Numbered from the stretch's first letter, positions 54,414 through 63,658 are shown. The stretch is DNA of 64,000 nucleotides from Sphingobacterium sp. B16(2022) (GCF_012030425.1 NZ_JAAUVN010000001.1:1922001-1986000), one strand, 5' to 3'. The notes: generated from the sequence alone by a model not told the origin. Translations and numbers: made by a program.

Positions 54414-54863
54414 TTACTTATACGTATTGATGGATTGCGATACTTTCCAGTTGCCACCATCATTGACCAACGTAATTAAATCGGTTTTAGTAAACCCTTC
54501 AAATTTTTGGATCACTTTTGCGATCATATAGTCACTAGACTGTTCAACGATAGTGGTACTTGTTTTGCAGTTCAACTGCTCGCCTTTTTGCTTTTTCAGG
54601 AATGAAATAACTTCTGAACGGCTGTTGGTTTTATCTGTTGTGGTATGTACTTTCTGTTTAAAATCTGAAGTAAACAACTGCTCTACTCCTGCCGACTGTC
54701 CTTCGGTCATAACCGCTACGTAATGGTCAATGGCTAGATCTGCTGTGGATAGATTGACCACTGCTTTTTTAGGGTTTGATACCTCTGGTTTGCCTGCTGC
54801 CATTGTAAATGTTGATACTGCGATCAAGGCTACTGCTGCGAATGTTTTTGTTAAAGTTTTCAT
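54414..54863 (-). CDS. Secreted NTF2-like protein, copy E
   Basis: The 149-aa protein has the family signal peptide and NTF2-like domain, with more changes than A-D (KPEVSNPKK, VHTTTDKTN, IQKFEG). Its -7 box is at 54961-54968, and it shares the leader insert of copy D. Upstream lie an Rpn terminator, an Rpn tail and the Rpn gene at 55293. Confidence 0.8.
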   Translation of the reverse strand: MKTLTKTFAAVALIAVSTFTMAAGKPEVSNPKKAVVNLSTADLAIDHYVAVMTEGQSAGVEQLFTSDFKQKVHTTTDKTNSRSEVISFLKKQKGEQLNCKTSTTIVEQSSDYMIAKVIQKFEGFTKTDLITLVNDGGNWKVSQSINTYK

Positions 54864-55104
54864 AATGTCTTTATGTTATATTGTTATTAAGTTGCATCAG
54901 CCCCACATCCACCAACTCACACCCTAATGCCTGCTTTGCAGTTCTATTTGTTTGTTGATTCAAAAGTAGGGTGTAATTCGTCCCTACCCTATGGCAATTA
55001 GACTAAACCAACTAAAAACTCGGTGAATGGTGGAAATGGGTAGGTGAAGTGGTTGAACCTGAAATGGGGTTATTCTGCTGTCGCCCACTTGTCAATAACA
55101 AAGG

Positions 55105-55135
55105 CAAAAAAAACCGCTTGGTCATCCAAGCGGTT
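55105..55135 (-). terminator. Rpn-tail terminator, copy E
   Basis: Here the hairpin arms are perfect over 10 bp (55112-55121 with 55126-55135), followed by the T run. Confidence 0.8.
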
Positions 55136-55157
55136 CTGTATATTTTAAAAATATGTT

Positions 55158-55292
55158 CTATTTCAGTTTTTCGATCTCTTCTATGGAAAGTCCGGTACCC
55201 TCAGCAATTTGTTCCACTAATAAACCCATCTTTGTAAGCTTCAAAGCTGTCTCCATGACTTTATTGTGCTCGCCTTCAGCTTTAGCTACTAA
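55158..55292 (-). pseudogene. C-terminal tail of an Rpn gene, detached
   Basis: The frame encodes AKAEGEHNKVMETALKLTK, then MGLLVEQIAEGTGLSIEEIE and a stop, like the end of the gene at 41977. It begins directly at the stop of the Rpn gene at 55293, so two Rpn 3' ends lie in tandem. Confidence 0.8.
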
Positions 55293-56177
55293 TTAAAGTT
55301 TGTTAATAACCTCCAAAGATATGCCTAAACTCTTTGAAATAATTTCATCGCTTACACCAGATTTCTTTAACTCTCTCGCTGAAGCGATTTTCTCAGCATA
55401 GGCTTTAGCCTCGGCTTTTTTCTGACCTTCTTTCTGGCCTTCTTTTTTTGCGTATGCCAACGTGTTGGTATAATCGCGTTTACGATCTAAGCTGGATATG
55501 TAAGACATCTGTTCCTCAGGCGTTAGTTTTGCCAGTTCTCCTAGTTCAAAGATACGGGAGAATATTCTTTTATCCAAATAGTTAGGGAGCTTATCGATTT
55601 TATCCAAGTGCTTCATAAGATACATCCATTGATCCAGAATCGTCGGTAAATCGGCTTTAGCTTTATTAAAATTAGGTAATACAAGCATCTTGTAACTCAA
55701 CTTAGGATATAGCACCTCCTGATCGAATTCGTCAATAATCTTACCACTATAAAAGTACTTATCACTATTGGCAACATCCAAACGAAAGCCTAAAACAGCG
55801 ATAAAATAAATTGGCGGTAACTCATAATTATCTCCTTTCTTTCCTTTTTTAGCTAGACGACTAATGGTCCTAGAGGTGTAACCCACCGCACGATCAAAAA
55901 AGAAATCCTGATTCTGCAATTGCATCTCCACTAGAAAAACTTCTCCACCTACACCAACATATCGCAAATCAAAAATAACTTTGCGCTCATTAGGTTCATC
56001 GCCATCTTCCTCCACATTGCTATAGGTAAGATCCTCTACAACATGTTCGCCTTCTAAAATACTATTCAGAAAATTAATTAGGTTACCCTTATTCTCCTCT
56101 CAACCGAAATAAAATTTCCAACCGAAGTCACTTAAGATATCGATGTACTTCGAAAGGTTACTTATCTTTACACTCAT
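55293..56177 (-). pseudogene. Rpn-family nuclease gene with an early stop codon
   Basis: The gene starts at ATG 56177 and matches the copy at 29859-30461. Codon 26 is TGA (56100-56102) where that copy has CGA (Arg). Past the stop the frame is open to the natural end (EIISKSLGISLEVINKL), including VIFDL, VEMQLQN and the Lys-rich coiled coil. An internal GTG could start a 240-aa product lacking the first ~55 residues. That product would keep the ExQ motif but lose the start of the fold, so it is probably nonfunctional. Confidence 0.75.
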
Positions 56178-56347
56178 AATGGTATATTATTGGTAATCAA
56201 TTAAAAATAAAAAACAAAACCTTTTAAACCAAATAATTTAGCAAAAATACTAAATTATTTATCAAATCAAATATTTCTCTACTTACTGTTAAAAGAATAG
56301 GAAAAAACGTTTGTTGTTAGGTAAAATAGCTGTGAATACTAAAAAGA

Positions 56348-56373
56348 AAAGCCACATCTCTCGACGTGGCTTT
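56348..56373 (-). terminator. NTF2-like gene terminator, copy F
   Basis: Identical to the copy A hairpin; follows the fragment at 56400. Confidence 0.75.
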
Positions 56374-56399
56374 GACTAAACATATGAAATTTACTTAAC

Positions 56400-56515
56400 T
56401 TACTTATACGAATTGATGGATTGGGATACTTTCCAGTTGCCGCCATCATTGACCAATGTGATTAAATCAGTCTTGGTAAATCCTTCAAATTGTTGGGTCA
56501 CTTTTGCAAGCATAT
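56400..56515 (-). pseudogene. C-terminal fragment of an NTF2-like gene, copy F
   Basis: The last ~38 codons (LAKVTQQFEGFTKTDLITLV to the stop) match the family. At ~56515 the sequence changes to unrelated DNA. It shares its downstream ~220 bases with copy A, including the Rpn upstream region, so a block containing both genes was duplicated. Confidence 0.85.
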
Positions 56516-56684
56516 AAGCAGAGGAGCGATTGCAAGATAGACCACAAACAGCACCAAAAGAGGTATAGGGCGCATAATAATATTGAAATATAATCAATAA
56601 TCAACTTTTAAAATTTTAATTTATAATAAGGTATTCCCGATCTCATCAAAGTCGAAATACAATAAACTAAAAACATCAGCTTTA

Positions 56685-57770
56685 TTAAGGTTTAACAGTT
56701 GGACCGTCCACTATAAGCTGACCGTTAGGTAAAATTTTCAGTTCATCTAAGAATACTAAGCGCTGACTGCCTGTTTTAGTCGTGCGGGCATGATATACAC
56801 ACCATACTTTACCTTCTTTATCTTTCAAAAGACTGTTGTGCCCCGTCCCTGAAACAACACCTCCATTGGATATGTTTTTTTGTAATATAGGGTTTGTTGC
56901 AGACTTTTCGAATGGGCCTAGTGGATTGGAGGCTGTTGCATAGCCAACAGCATAATTTTCTCCTCCGAAATGATTTGCGGAGTACATCATGTAATAGAGA
57001 TTGTTATGCTTAAATAGATAGGATCCTTCTGTCCATCTTCTATTTACTTCACCTGAAGTCACAGATCTACTCTCCCATTCAGATTGCTTATCATCCCTTG
57101 AGACAGGAGGCCGTAACAATAATGTTGGCTCTCCAATTACATGTGAAAAATCTGAAGCTAGCTCTACTCCATATATCCAGCTTTCTTCTATTTCATCAAA
57201 CATCCCCTGTTGCTTTGCCCAAGCTGCAATCTCCGACTGAACTGGATTTTTATAACAGCATCGTGAATAGTAAAGATACAAACGTCCATCTTCAGCAAAG
57301 TACACGTTACCGTCAATAATGGGATATCCGGGGTCAAATAAGGGACGACCTGTCAAATCTATAAATGGGCCTGTAGGATTGGTTGAGGTTGCGATACCAA
57401 TGCGATAATTTTCTAATTCATCATTCGGATTTTCTTTCCAATGTGCACTATAAAACATATAGTATTTTCCTCCACGCTTATATACTTCCGGGGCCCAAAA
57501 ATCTTTCGTCCCCCAGCTTTTATCTTGCTGAGCGGTATACACTGTACCCCTATTCTCCCATTGTTTCAAATCCTTAGAAGAATACGCTACAAAACCATTC
57601 TCTACTCCACCAGTACCATACATATAATAGGCATCTGTTTCTTGATCGTAAAGCACAAATGGATCACCAAAAGCAACATCAAGTGGATTATTTGATTGGG
57701 CTTTTGAAGTGGAGAATAACAACAGCCAGCAACCAATCAATAAGGATAAACATAAATTTTTAGTAATCAT
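56685..57770 (-). CDS. Secreted glycoside hydrolase family 43 enzyme
   Basis: The 361-aa protein has a signal peptide (about 1-24) and a five-bladed GH43 propeller with the three acidic catalytic residues in place: Asp36 in FGDPFV, Asp153 in PIIDGNVYF, Glu248 in WTEGSYLF. DFWAPEVYKRGGKYYMFYSA is the family hallmark. GH43 enzymes cleave arabinan, xylan side chains or galactan. It overlaps a broken GH43 gene upstream by 4 bases. Confidence 0.93.
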   Translation of the reverse strand: MITKNLCLSLLIGCWLLLFSTSKAQSNNPLDVAFGDPFVLYDQETDAYYMYGTGGVENGFVAYSSKDLKQWENRGTVYTAQQDKSWGTKDFWAPEVYKRGGKYYMFYSAHWKENPNDELENYRIGIATSTNPTGPFIDLTGRPLFDPGYPIIDGNVYFAEDGRLYLYYSRCCYKNPVQSEIAAWAKQQGMFDEIEESWIYGVELASDFSHVIGEPTLLLRPPVSRDDKQSEWESRSVTSGEVNRRWTEGSYLFKHNNLYYMMYSANHFGGENYAVGYATASNPLGPFEKSATNPILQKNISNGGVVSGTGHNSLLKDKEGKVWCVYHARTTKTGSQRLVFLDELKILPNGQLIVDGPTVKP

Positions 57771-58006
57771 ATTTCAATTAATTTTAAAATACAGTGCCCC
57801 AACTCCGCCGAATGAACCAGATCGTCAGATCGTAAGATAGGCATCAATGGATTCCCATTATCATCTCCCCAGTTGTCTTCAGTTCTATAGAAATAGCCAG
57901 TTTGTTTATTTCTTATAACTGTAGGATCTACAAAAATGTGTTCAAATACCAAGTTTATGTTTTTGCTTTTTTGATACACCTGCTCGTTTATAGTACGTCT
58001 AGACAC
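57767..58006 (-). pseudogene. N-terminal fragment of another GH43-like gene
   Basis: The 79-aa frame contains IFVDPTVIRNKQTGYFYRTE and LMPILRSDDLVH, the first GH43 blade with its Asp (FVDPTV). Then it shifts into unrelated residues and stops. No signal peptide is visible. It is a fragment left beside two intact GH43 genes. Confidence 0.65.
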
Positions 58007-58363
58007 AAATAGTCCACAGGATTATGCCGTTGATAATAATCCAATAGAATAAATTAAAAACTTAAAGCGCTGTTTTAATTTCACATCCGTTTACAATTTG
58101 GTTTTTTACATCTACTGACTGACAATTCACCTCAGGCTCTGTAATTTCTCTTTTTATGTATAAATTTTATTTTTTTTGTTTATAATTGTATTGAAGCCCA
58201 ATTACAAATCTATATCACGTAAAAATGTAAATTAAAGTTTACATAACATTGCCCATTTTATTCAAAATTATTCCAATTTGTATCATGCATGAGCAAAATG
58301 CTCAACAGATTCATCGGTATTTGAATTTATGGCTAATTCTTCATAAGATTTGAATTCAAAAAA

Positions 58364-59338
58364 ATGAAAATTATGACAAGCATTCCTTATCGTTTAATAA
58401 CGATTATAAGTTTATTTTTTATACTGTCTTTATATTGTAATGCAAATGATAATAAGTCTGTTAAAATTATCGAAAACGAGCTACCTATTGCAGACCCTTA
58501 CGTATTATTCCATAATGGCAAATACTATGCATATGGCACCCGCATAAATGGTTTTGAAGTTTATATTTCCGATGATCTAAAGCATTGGAAGCGTCATAAA
58601 AATTTAGCACTTTCCCCTCAAGACTCTTGGGGAACCCGATGGTTCTGGGCACCAGAAGTATATTATGTAACCGCTCACAAAAAGTTTTACATGTTCTATT
58701 CTGTTGATGAACATATTTGTGTTGCTTCTTCCTCAAGCCCAGAAGGGCCTTTTATTCAAGAAGAAAAAAAACCTATTATTCCAAATGAAAAAGGAATTGA
58801 CACTTCTCTTTTTATCGACGAGGACGGAACGCCATATTTATTTTATGTCCGATTTACGGATGGAAATGTCATTTGGATGGCCGAGATGAATAATGATTTA
58901 CAGAGTATAAAAGCAGAAACGCTCACAAAATGCATAAGTACAAGTGAACCATGGGAGAAGAAACAAGCTACAGTCGTAGAAGGGCCGTCAATCTTAAAAC
59001 GAGGCAACACGTACTATCTAATTTACTCTGCCAATCATTTTGAAAGCCAGGATTACGCCGTAGGCTATGCAACAGCCAGTTCACCCAAAGGTCCTTGGAA
59101 GAAATATAGTGGCAACCCCATCCTAAGGAGAGATCATCCCTCAGCATCGGGATTGCTCGGTACAGGTCATGGAGCTCCATTTATAAGTGCTGATGGCGGA
59201 TATAAATATATATACCATGCTCATGCCAGCTCCACAAGTGTCGCTCCAAGGACATCATACATTAATGATTTAGCAATTTCATCTGATGGCGTATTAAGCA
59301 TTGTTGGAGAACCTATTAGACCGCTAATTGTTAAATAA
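58364..59338 (+). CDS. Secreted glycoside hydrolase family 43 enzyme
   Basis: The 324-aa protein has a signal peptide (about 1-27) and the GH43 fold with Asp44 in IADPYV, Asp146 in GIDTSLF and Glu206 in VVEGPSI. RWFWAPEVYY and YYLIYSANHFESQDYAVGYA are typical. It is divergent from the other GH43 gene about 590 bases away. Together they suggest use of arabinose- or xylose-containing plant polysaccharide, though no SusCD pair is in the window. Confidence 0.93.
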   Translation: MKIMTSIPYRLITIISLFFILSLYCNANDNKSVKIIENELPIADPYVLFHNGKYYAYGTRINGFEVYISDDLKHWKRHKNLALSPQDSWGTRWFWAPEVYYVTAHKKFYMFYSVDEHICVASSSSPEGPFIQEEKKPIIPNEKGIDTSLFIDEDGTPYLFYVRFTDGNVIWMAEMNNDLQSIKAETLTKCISTSEPWEKKQATVVEGPSILKRGNTYYLIYSANHFESQDYAVGYATASSPKGPWKKYSGNPILRRDHPSASGLLGTGHGAPFISADGGYKYIYHAHASSTSVAPRTSYINDLAISSDGVLSIVGEPIRPLIVK

Positions 59339-59370
59339 ATTATGTCAATATAATTGCCAGCGTTGCAAAG

Positions 59371-59613
59371 AAAAATGTGCAAAAGTCTGCTCTAAAATAG
59401 ACTTCCATAGCAGATCATCAAAATTGCTGGAAGATTTACTCTTAATAAACGACTTATAATAAAGCTACTATAGTAAAAATATAATTATATACAAATTTGG
59501 ACTTTAAAAATGATCCTACAAGCGTAATTTGACACCTCTCATTTATTTTAGACTCCTGACATAAGGCTGTCACTTCTCCCTTATAGATTTGCGTCATTAA
59601 TTAATATTTAAAA
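59371..59613. repeat. Duplicated Rpn start region and intergenic DNA (copy of 44653-44940)
   Basis: The left part encodes on the minus strand the beginning of the second-type Rpn protein (KSILEQTFAHF). The right part carries the TAGATTTG -7 box (about 59584-59591) upstream of the hydrolase gene at 59623. Some bases in the middle are missing relative to the 44.7-kb copy. Confidence 0.75.
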
Positions 59614-59622
59614 GATATAGGA

Positions 59623-60585
59623 ATGACAAACGTAATCAATACTGGATCTAATGCAATCGAATTTCCAGAACCTAAAATGATCTCTGTTAATGGAGTAGTT
59701 CTGGAAGTATTTGAAGCAGGTCAGCAAAATTCTGAGAAACCTATCGTTCTCTGCCACGGGTTTCCAGAGCATGCATTTTCATGGCGTTATCAAATACCGG
59801 CTCTTGTCGCGGCTGGCTACCATGTAATTGTCCCAAATCAACGTGGCTATGGTAATTCTTCAAGTCCGACTGAAGTGACGGATTATGATATTGAACATTT
59901 GACTGGTGACCTTATTGCCCTGCTCGACCATTATGGATATAAGGATGCTACATTTGTGGGTCATGACTGGGGGTCAAATGTGGTTTGGAATCTAGCACTA
60001 TTGCATCCTGATCGGGTAAATAAAATCATCAACTTGGCTTTGCCTTATCAAGATCGTGGTCAAAAGCCATGGATTGAGTTGATGGAAGCAATATTTGGAG
60101 CAGACTTCTATTTTGTTCATTTCAACAGACAACCTGGGGTAGCAGATGCGATTATGAATGAAAACACTGCTCAGTTCCTTCGTAATATATTCCGCAAAAG
60201 CTCAGCTCCCACACCTCCTGAACCAGGAGTGCTGATGATTAATCTTGCAAGGGCGGAAAAACCGCTTGGCGAACCCTTGATGAGCGACAATGAACTCGCA
60301 GTGTTCGTTTCCGCCTTTGAATCATCAGGATTTACAGGGGGTATAAATTGGTATAGAAACATGGATAGAAACTGGCACTTCATGGCGGACGTAACGCCAA
60401 TCATTCATCAGCCGACTCTTATGATATATGGTGATCTGGACACGATTCCAAAGTCTGAAAACCTAAAAAATATTGTTCCTAATCTGGATGTTGTCAGTCT
60501 GGATTGTGGTCATTGGATTCAACAAGAAAAGCCAGAGGAAGCTACACAAGCCATTTTAAAATGGTTAGAACAACAAAATGCTTAA
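59623..60585 (+). CDS. Alpha/beta hydrolase, epoxide-hydrolase-like
   Basis: The 320-aa protein has the oxyanion motif HGFPEH (45-50), nucleophile elbow GHDWGSN with Asp115 (Asp, not Ser, as in epoxide hydrolases and haloalkane dehalogenases), and the catalytic His in DCGHWIQQ near the end. The lid carries Tyr residues typical of epoxide hydrolases. It is cytoplasmic. Its promoter lies in the duplicated segment upstream. Confidence 0.88.
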   Translation: MTNVINTGSNAIEFPEPKMISVNGVVLEVFEAGQQNSEKPIVLCHGFPEHAFSWRYQIPALVAAGYHVIVPNQRGYGNSSSPTEVTDYDIEHLTGDLIALLDHYGYKDATFVGHDWGSNVVWNLALLHPDRVNKIINLALPYQDRGQKPWIELMEAIFGADFYFVHFNRQPGVADAIMNENTAQFLRNIFRKSSAPTPPEPGVLMINLARAEKPLGEPLMSDNELAVFVSAFESSGFTGGINWYRNMDRNWHFMADVTPIIHQPTLMIYGDLDTIPKSENLKNIVPNLDVVSLDCGHWIQQEKPEEATQAILKWLEQQNA

Positions 60586-60790
60586 CAAGGAGGTAGAAAC
60601 TTATTTTCCTCAAAACCAAACAGATTGGAGACAGTTGTTGAAAAAAACCATCAGTCCAAACAATCTGTTTGGCTTGTTTATTACACAAAAAAATATTACT
60701 TAATTAAGTTGGAGTGAAGCCATTGATGAAGCACTTTGCTTCGGTTGGATTGACAGCAAAAAAACGAAAATTATATATAAGTGTTATTAG
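60578..60790 (+). pseudogene. YdeI/OmpD-associated family gene, interrupted and truncated
   Basis: ATG 60578 opens a frame with DWRQLLKKTISPNNLFGLFI, a TAA, and then in the same frame LSWSEAIDEALCFGWIDSKK, the hallmark of YdeI-family proteins. It stops at 60788-60790, about 70 codons long against ~190 in the family. A nonsense mutation and loss of the 3' part make it a relic. Confidence 0.75.
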
Positions 60791-60900
60791 CGCCTCTTTT
60801 ATAGGCTAAGCAAAAACCCAAAATACATACACTGCTCCTGAAGAGGTCTGCTTGAAGAAGAAAAGAAAGTCTTATATTAGTTATACCAAACTACAATGAA

Positions 60901-61326
60901 ATGAATGATAGACCTCAGGTAGTACTTTATGAAGAGCAGGTTTTCTCAATCGGTCAAGATACTTTTATAGACTCTACTGCTGAAAATAATAATGCAGTTG
61001 TATTTGAAGACAATAATGAAACAGGATATTTTTATGCCATCGGCAGAAATAACGATAAGTTGGATGTTTTAGATGCTTTGCACATTTATAATGTTGCGAA
61101 TGTTACTGATAAAGAGAAGCCTTCAACTTTGAAAATTCTATGGTCTGAAGATCTTACTAAAGCTTTTTTATCTATTAACAATTATTATCATGCCGTTTTT
61201 GATTTTGAAAATAAAGCAGGTTACTGCAGAACTGGCTTTCCAAAATCAAGTAATAAATGGACATTAATTGCTGAAAGACATTTGACTGATGATCTGCTCA
61301 TAGAATTATCAAGAAACAAAAATTAA
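60901..61326 (+). CDS. DUF2251-like protein (immunity-like)
   Basis: The 141-aa protein shows the DUF2251 pattern: VVFEDNNETGYFYAI, then DALHIYNVANV, LKILWSEDLTKAFLSIN and YYHAVFDFENKAGYCRTGFP. The fold is beta-rich and cytoplasmic. DUF2251 occurs in immunity gene neighbourhoods. Remnants of its last codons lie at ~47945-47987 and ~54222-54252, showing it once stood in those places too. A relic esterase tail follows at once. Confidence 0.7.
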   Translation: MNDRPQVVLYEEQVFSIGQDTFIDSTAENNNAVVFEDNNETGYFYAIGRNNDKLDVLDALHIYNVANVTDKEKPSTLKILWSEDLTKAFLSINNYYHAVFDFENKAGYCRTGFPKSSNKWTLIAERHLTDDLLIELSRNKN

Positions 61327-61406
61327 AAGATAGAGGTCATGGCATTGAAGATTTATATGAAACCAAACCGGAAAGATTTGAAAGGTTGTTTAAGAACAAA
61401 AAGTAG
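61326..61406 (+). pseudogene. C-terminal fragment of the 33067 esterase
   Basis: The 26 codons KDRGHGIEDLYETKPE…KNKK with stop match 33691-33768. Similarity continues into the downstream non-coding bases to about 61460. Confidence 0.85.
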
Positions 61407-61525
61407 CTATTGGAGTTACTAACTATACTAACGAAGTTGGATATCTGTATATTTGCTACAGATATCCAACTTCGTTGGCAACAAGCTGAAAAAATAAAAT
61501 TCACACAACGAAAAATAAAGTAATA

Positions 61526-61879
61526 ATGCTAAGAATTGTTCCAAATATTTATTCAAACGACATAGAGAAAAGCAAGCAATTCTATACTGATTTCTTAGGA
61601 ATGGACTTAGCGATGGATATGGATTGGATATTAACTTTCGTATCAAAAGAAAACACAACAGCACAAATTTCTATTTTCAAAAACAACAAAAACAATCCTT
61701 TAGATAACTCGGCAATATTTTTATCAATTGAGGTTTCGGATATAGATAACTTTTTTGAACGTGCCAAAAATCAAAAAATTGAAATTGTGTATCCTATAAC
61801 CAATGAAAGTTGGGGAGTAAGACGATTTTTTGTAAAAGACCCAAATGGAGTAACTATTAATTTATTGACCCATTTATAA
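61526..61879 (+). CDS. VOC-superfamily (glyoxalase/bleomycin-resistance-like) protein
   Basis: The 117-aa protein is a single VOC unit with paired beta-alpha-beta-beta modules: SNDIEKSKQFYTDFLGMDL at the start and FVKDPNGVTINLL at the end with the metal-site region. Such proteins bind or modify small molecules such as antibiotics or methylglyoxal adducts. It sits between two relics of the 33-34 kb gene pair. Confidence 0.88.
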   Translation: MLRIVPNIYSNDIEKSKQFYTDFLGMDLAMDMDWILTFVSKENTTAQISIFKNNKNNPLDNSAIFLSIEVSDIDNFFERAKNQKIEIVYPITNESWGVRRFFVKDPNGVTINLLTHL

Positions 61880-62248
61880 AAAAATCGGTTGACAATAACG
61901 GCTAAGAAAACTTCATTCTGAAATTAAAAATTCTTTAAAATGACAAAGTGGTTTTATTCAAAAGTTTCATCCACACTTCGTTAATACCCAGTATTTATCC
62001 ATTTGGAAATGTCTGATACCCGTTGACCTGGCATATCACTCATTCGTAATTTCTTCAACAATATTTAAAAAGGAAAAGCAATAGTGGGCATTTGCCTGTT
62101 AACGCTTAAAAATATAAAACCAAAAGGACTTCCGAATTTCATTGGCGTAATTTCATTGGCGTACATTCTGAAAACGGAGCACATAGAATAACTGTTGAAT
62201 GGGATGAAACTGCTGAATCTCACATCAGATAGAAAGCTTGTGAACAAA
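61880..62248. other. Intergenic relics
   Basis: About 61950-62005 resembles 33945-34000 inside the serine hydrolase gene. Around 62160-62235 a plus-strand stretch (SENGAHRITVEWDETAESHI) looks like the tail of a lost gene. No intact gene. Confidence 0.6.
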
Positions 62249-63595
62249 TTAAAGTAAAAAACCACTTAAAATAAAACCAACAAAGATTGTTACGGCAATC
62301 GCCACCAACCCAGGTAACATAAAACTGTGATTGACTACAAATTTCCCAATTTTGGTACTTCCTGTTCGATCAAAGTCAATGGCTGCTACGAGCGTGGGAT
62401 AACCTGGAAGAAAGAAGTCTCCATTTACTGCGGGAAACATTGCCAATAAATGTGGACTCGAGATACCAAGAGCTAGCCCCATAGGCATAATAGCCCGAGT
62501 GGTGGCTGCTTGACTAAAAGTAAGTGCTCCCATGAAGAACAACGCAATTGCAAATGTCCAAGGGTGCTCCGTCACAACATCCTTGAAAGTATGTTCGATT
62601 ATCTCTTCATTGGCCAACATAAAAGTGGCACTCATCCACACTACCCCCAATACAGATACGACAGCTGAAGCCATCGAAGTAAAGAGCGTCATCTTTGCCA
62701 CCTTAGCAGCCGGAGTCTTCGTGATCAACATGATGCATCCAGAAGCAGATAAGGTAATCAGAATAATTAAGCTTGTGAGATTGATAGTTCCATTTTCACT
62801 CACACTAAAGCTAGGTCCTCCACCTACATAAGGAACAAAGGCTGGAAATGCACCAAAGAAAATAACCAGAAGAATCGCCAATCCAAATATTGCTACCGCA
62901 ATTTTGGCCCCTGGCGCAGGGACATACTGATGATTTACGTTCCCGATGCGACTGGGATCCATTGAGTGCGCAAATTCGGGGTCCTTCATCTTCTCTAAAA
63001 ATATCGGGTCTTTGTCGAGCTCAACTCCTTTTTTGCGCACAGCCAACACACTTGCCAGTATACCACACAGAGCAGCTGGGATACATACTTTCATAATATC
63101 GATGGATGCTGAAGAATATGCCAACATACCTGCAAGAGAAGCACTAGCTGCGCTCATTGGACTTCCTGTGATGGCCAGATGTGAGGCTATCACGGATACC
63201 GAAAGTGGTCTTTCAGGGCGTATCCGCCTTTTGGCGGAGACTTCAGCAATGATGGGCAAAAGGGAATAGACGATGTGGGCTGTCCCTGCGAATAGACATA
63301 GGAAATAAGTAACAAAAGGGGCGATAAACGTAATCTGGCTTGGGTTTTTACGGATTATACGTTCGGCAATACTCACAAGATAATCCAAACCACCTGCCGC
63401 CTGCAGGGTAGCTGCCGTAGTCACAATGGCCAGAATAATTAATAACACCGCTACAGGTGGGTCTGCGGGTGTCATTTTAAACACCAGCACGAAGATCAGT
63501 AAACCAACCATTCCCATTATTCCAAGACCTATCCCTTTCATTTGGGATCCGATCAAGATCATGATCAGCAGGATCCCGAGTTGCCAGAATATCAT
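62249..63595 (-). CDS. Anaerobic C4-dicarboxylate transporter (DcuA/DcuB family)
   Basis: The 448-aa protein has 11-12 membrane segments and the Dcu-family pattern (PPVAVLLIILAIVTTAATLQ, broken hydrophobic stretches with TGSPMSAASASLAGML and FFLPGYPTLVAAIDFDRTG). Dcu proteins exchange fumarate/aspartate for succinate across the inner membrane. Full length for the family. The next gene upstream is the membrane protein at the right edge. Confidence 0.93.
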   Translation of the reverse strand: MIFWQLGILLIMILIGSQMKGIGLGIMGMVGLLIFVLVFKMTPADPPVAVLLIILAIVTTAATLQAAGGLDYLVSIAERIIRKNPSQITFIAPFVTYFLCLFAGTAHIVYSLLPIIAEVSAKRRIRPERPLSVSVIASHLAITGSPMSAASASLAGMLAYSSASIDIMKVCIPAALCGILASVLAVRKKGVELDKDPIFLEKMKDPEFAHSMDPSRIGNVNHQYVPAPGAKIAVAIFGLAILLVIFFGAFPAFVPYVGGGPSFSVSENGTINLTSLIILITLSASGCIMLITKTPAAKVAKMTLFTSMASAVVSVLGVVWMSATFMLANEEIIEHTFKDVVTEHPWTFAIALFFMGALTFSQAATTRAIMPMGLALGISSPHLLAMFPAVNGDFFLPGYPTLVAAIDFDRTGSTKIGKFVVNHSFMLPGLVAIAVTIFVGFILSGFLL

Positions 63596-63658
63596 TGTAC
63601 TATAAATTTAGGATAAATTAAATTTTCTATGGAATTGGGTTTCTTACACTTTATCTTC

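Noticed and set aside
30632..56373. Regularly recurring short palindromic sequences that might be taken for a CRISPR array
   Set aside because: The repeats are terminators after each NTF2-like gene, kilobases apart, with no spacers.
62532..63269. Several plus-strand ORFs opposite the Dcu transporter
   Set aside because: Antisense shadows of a conserved membrane protein gene.
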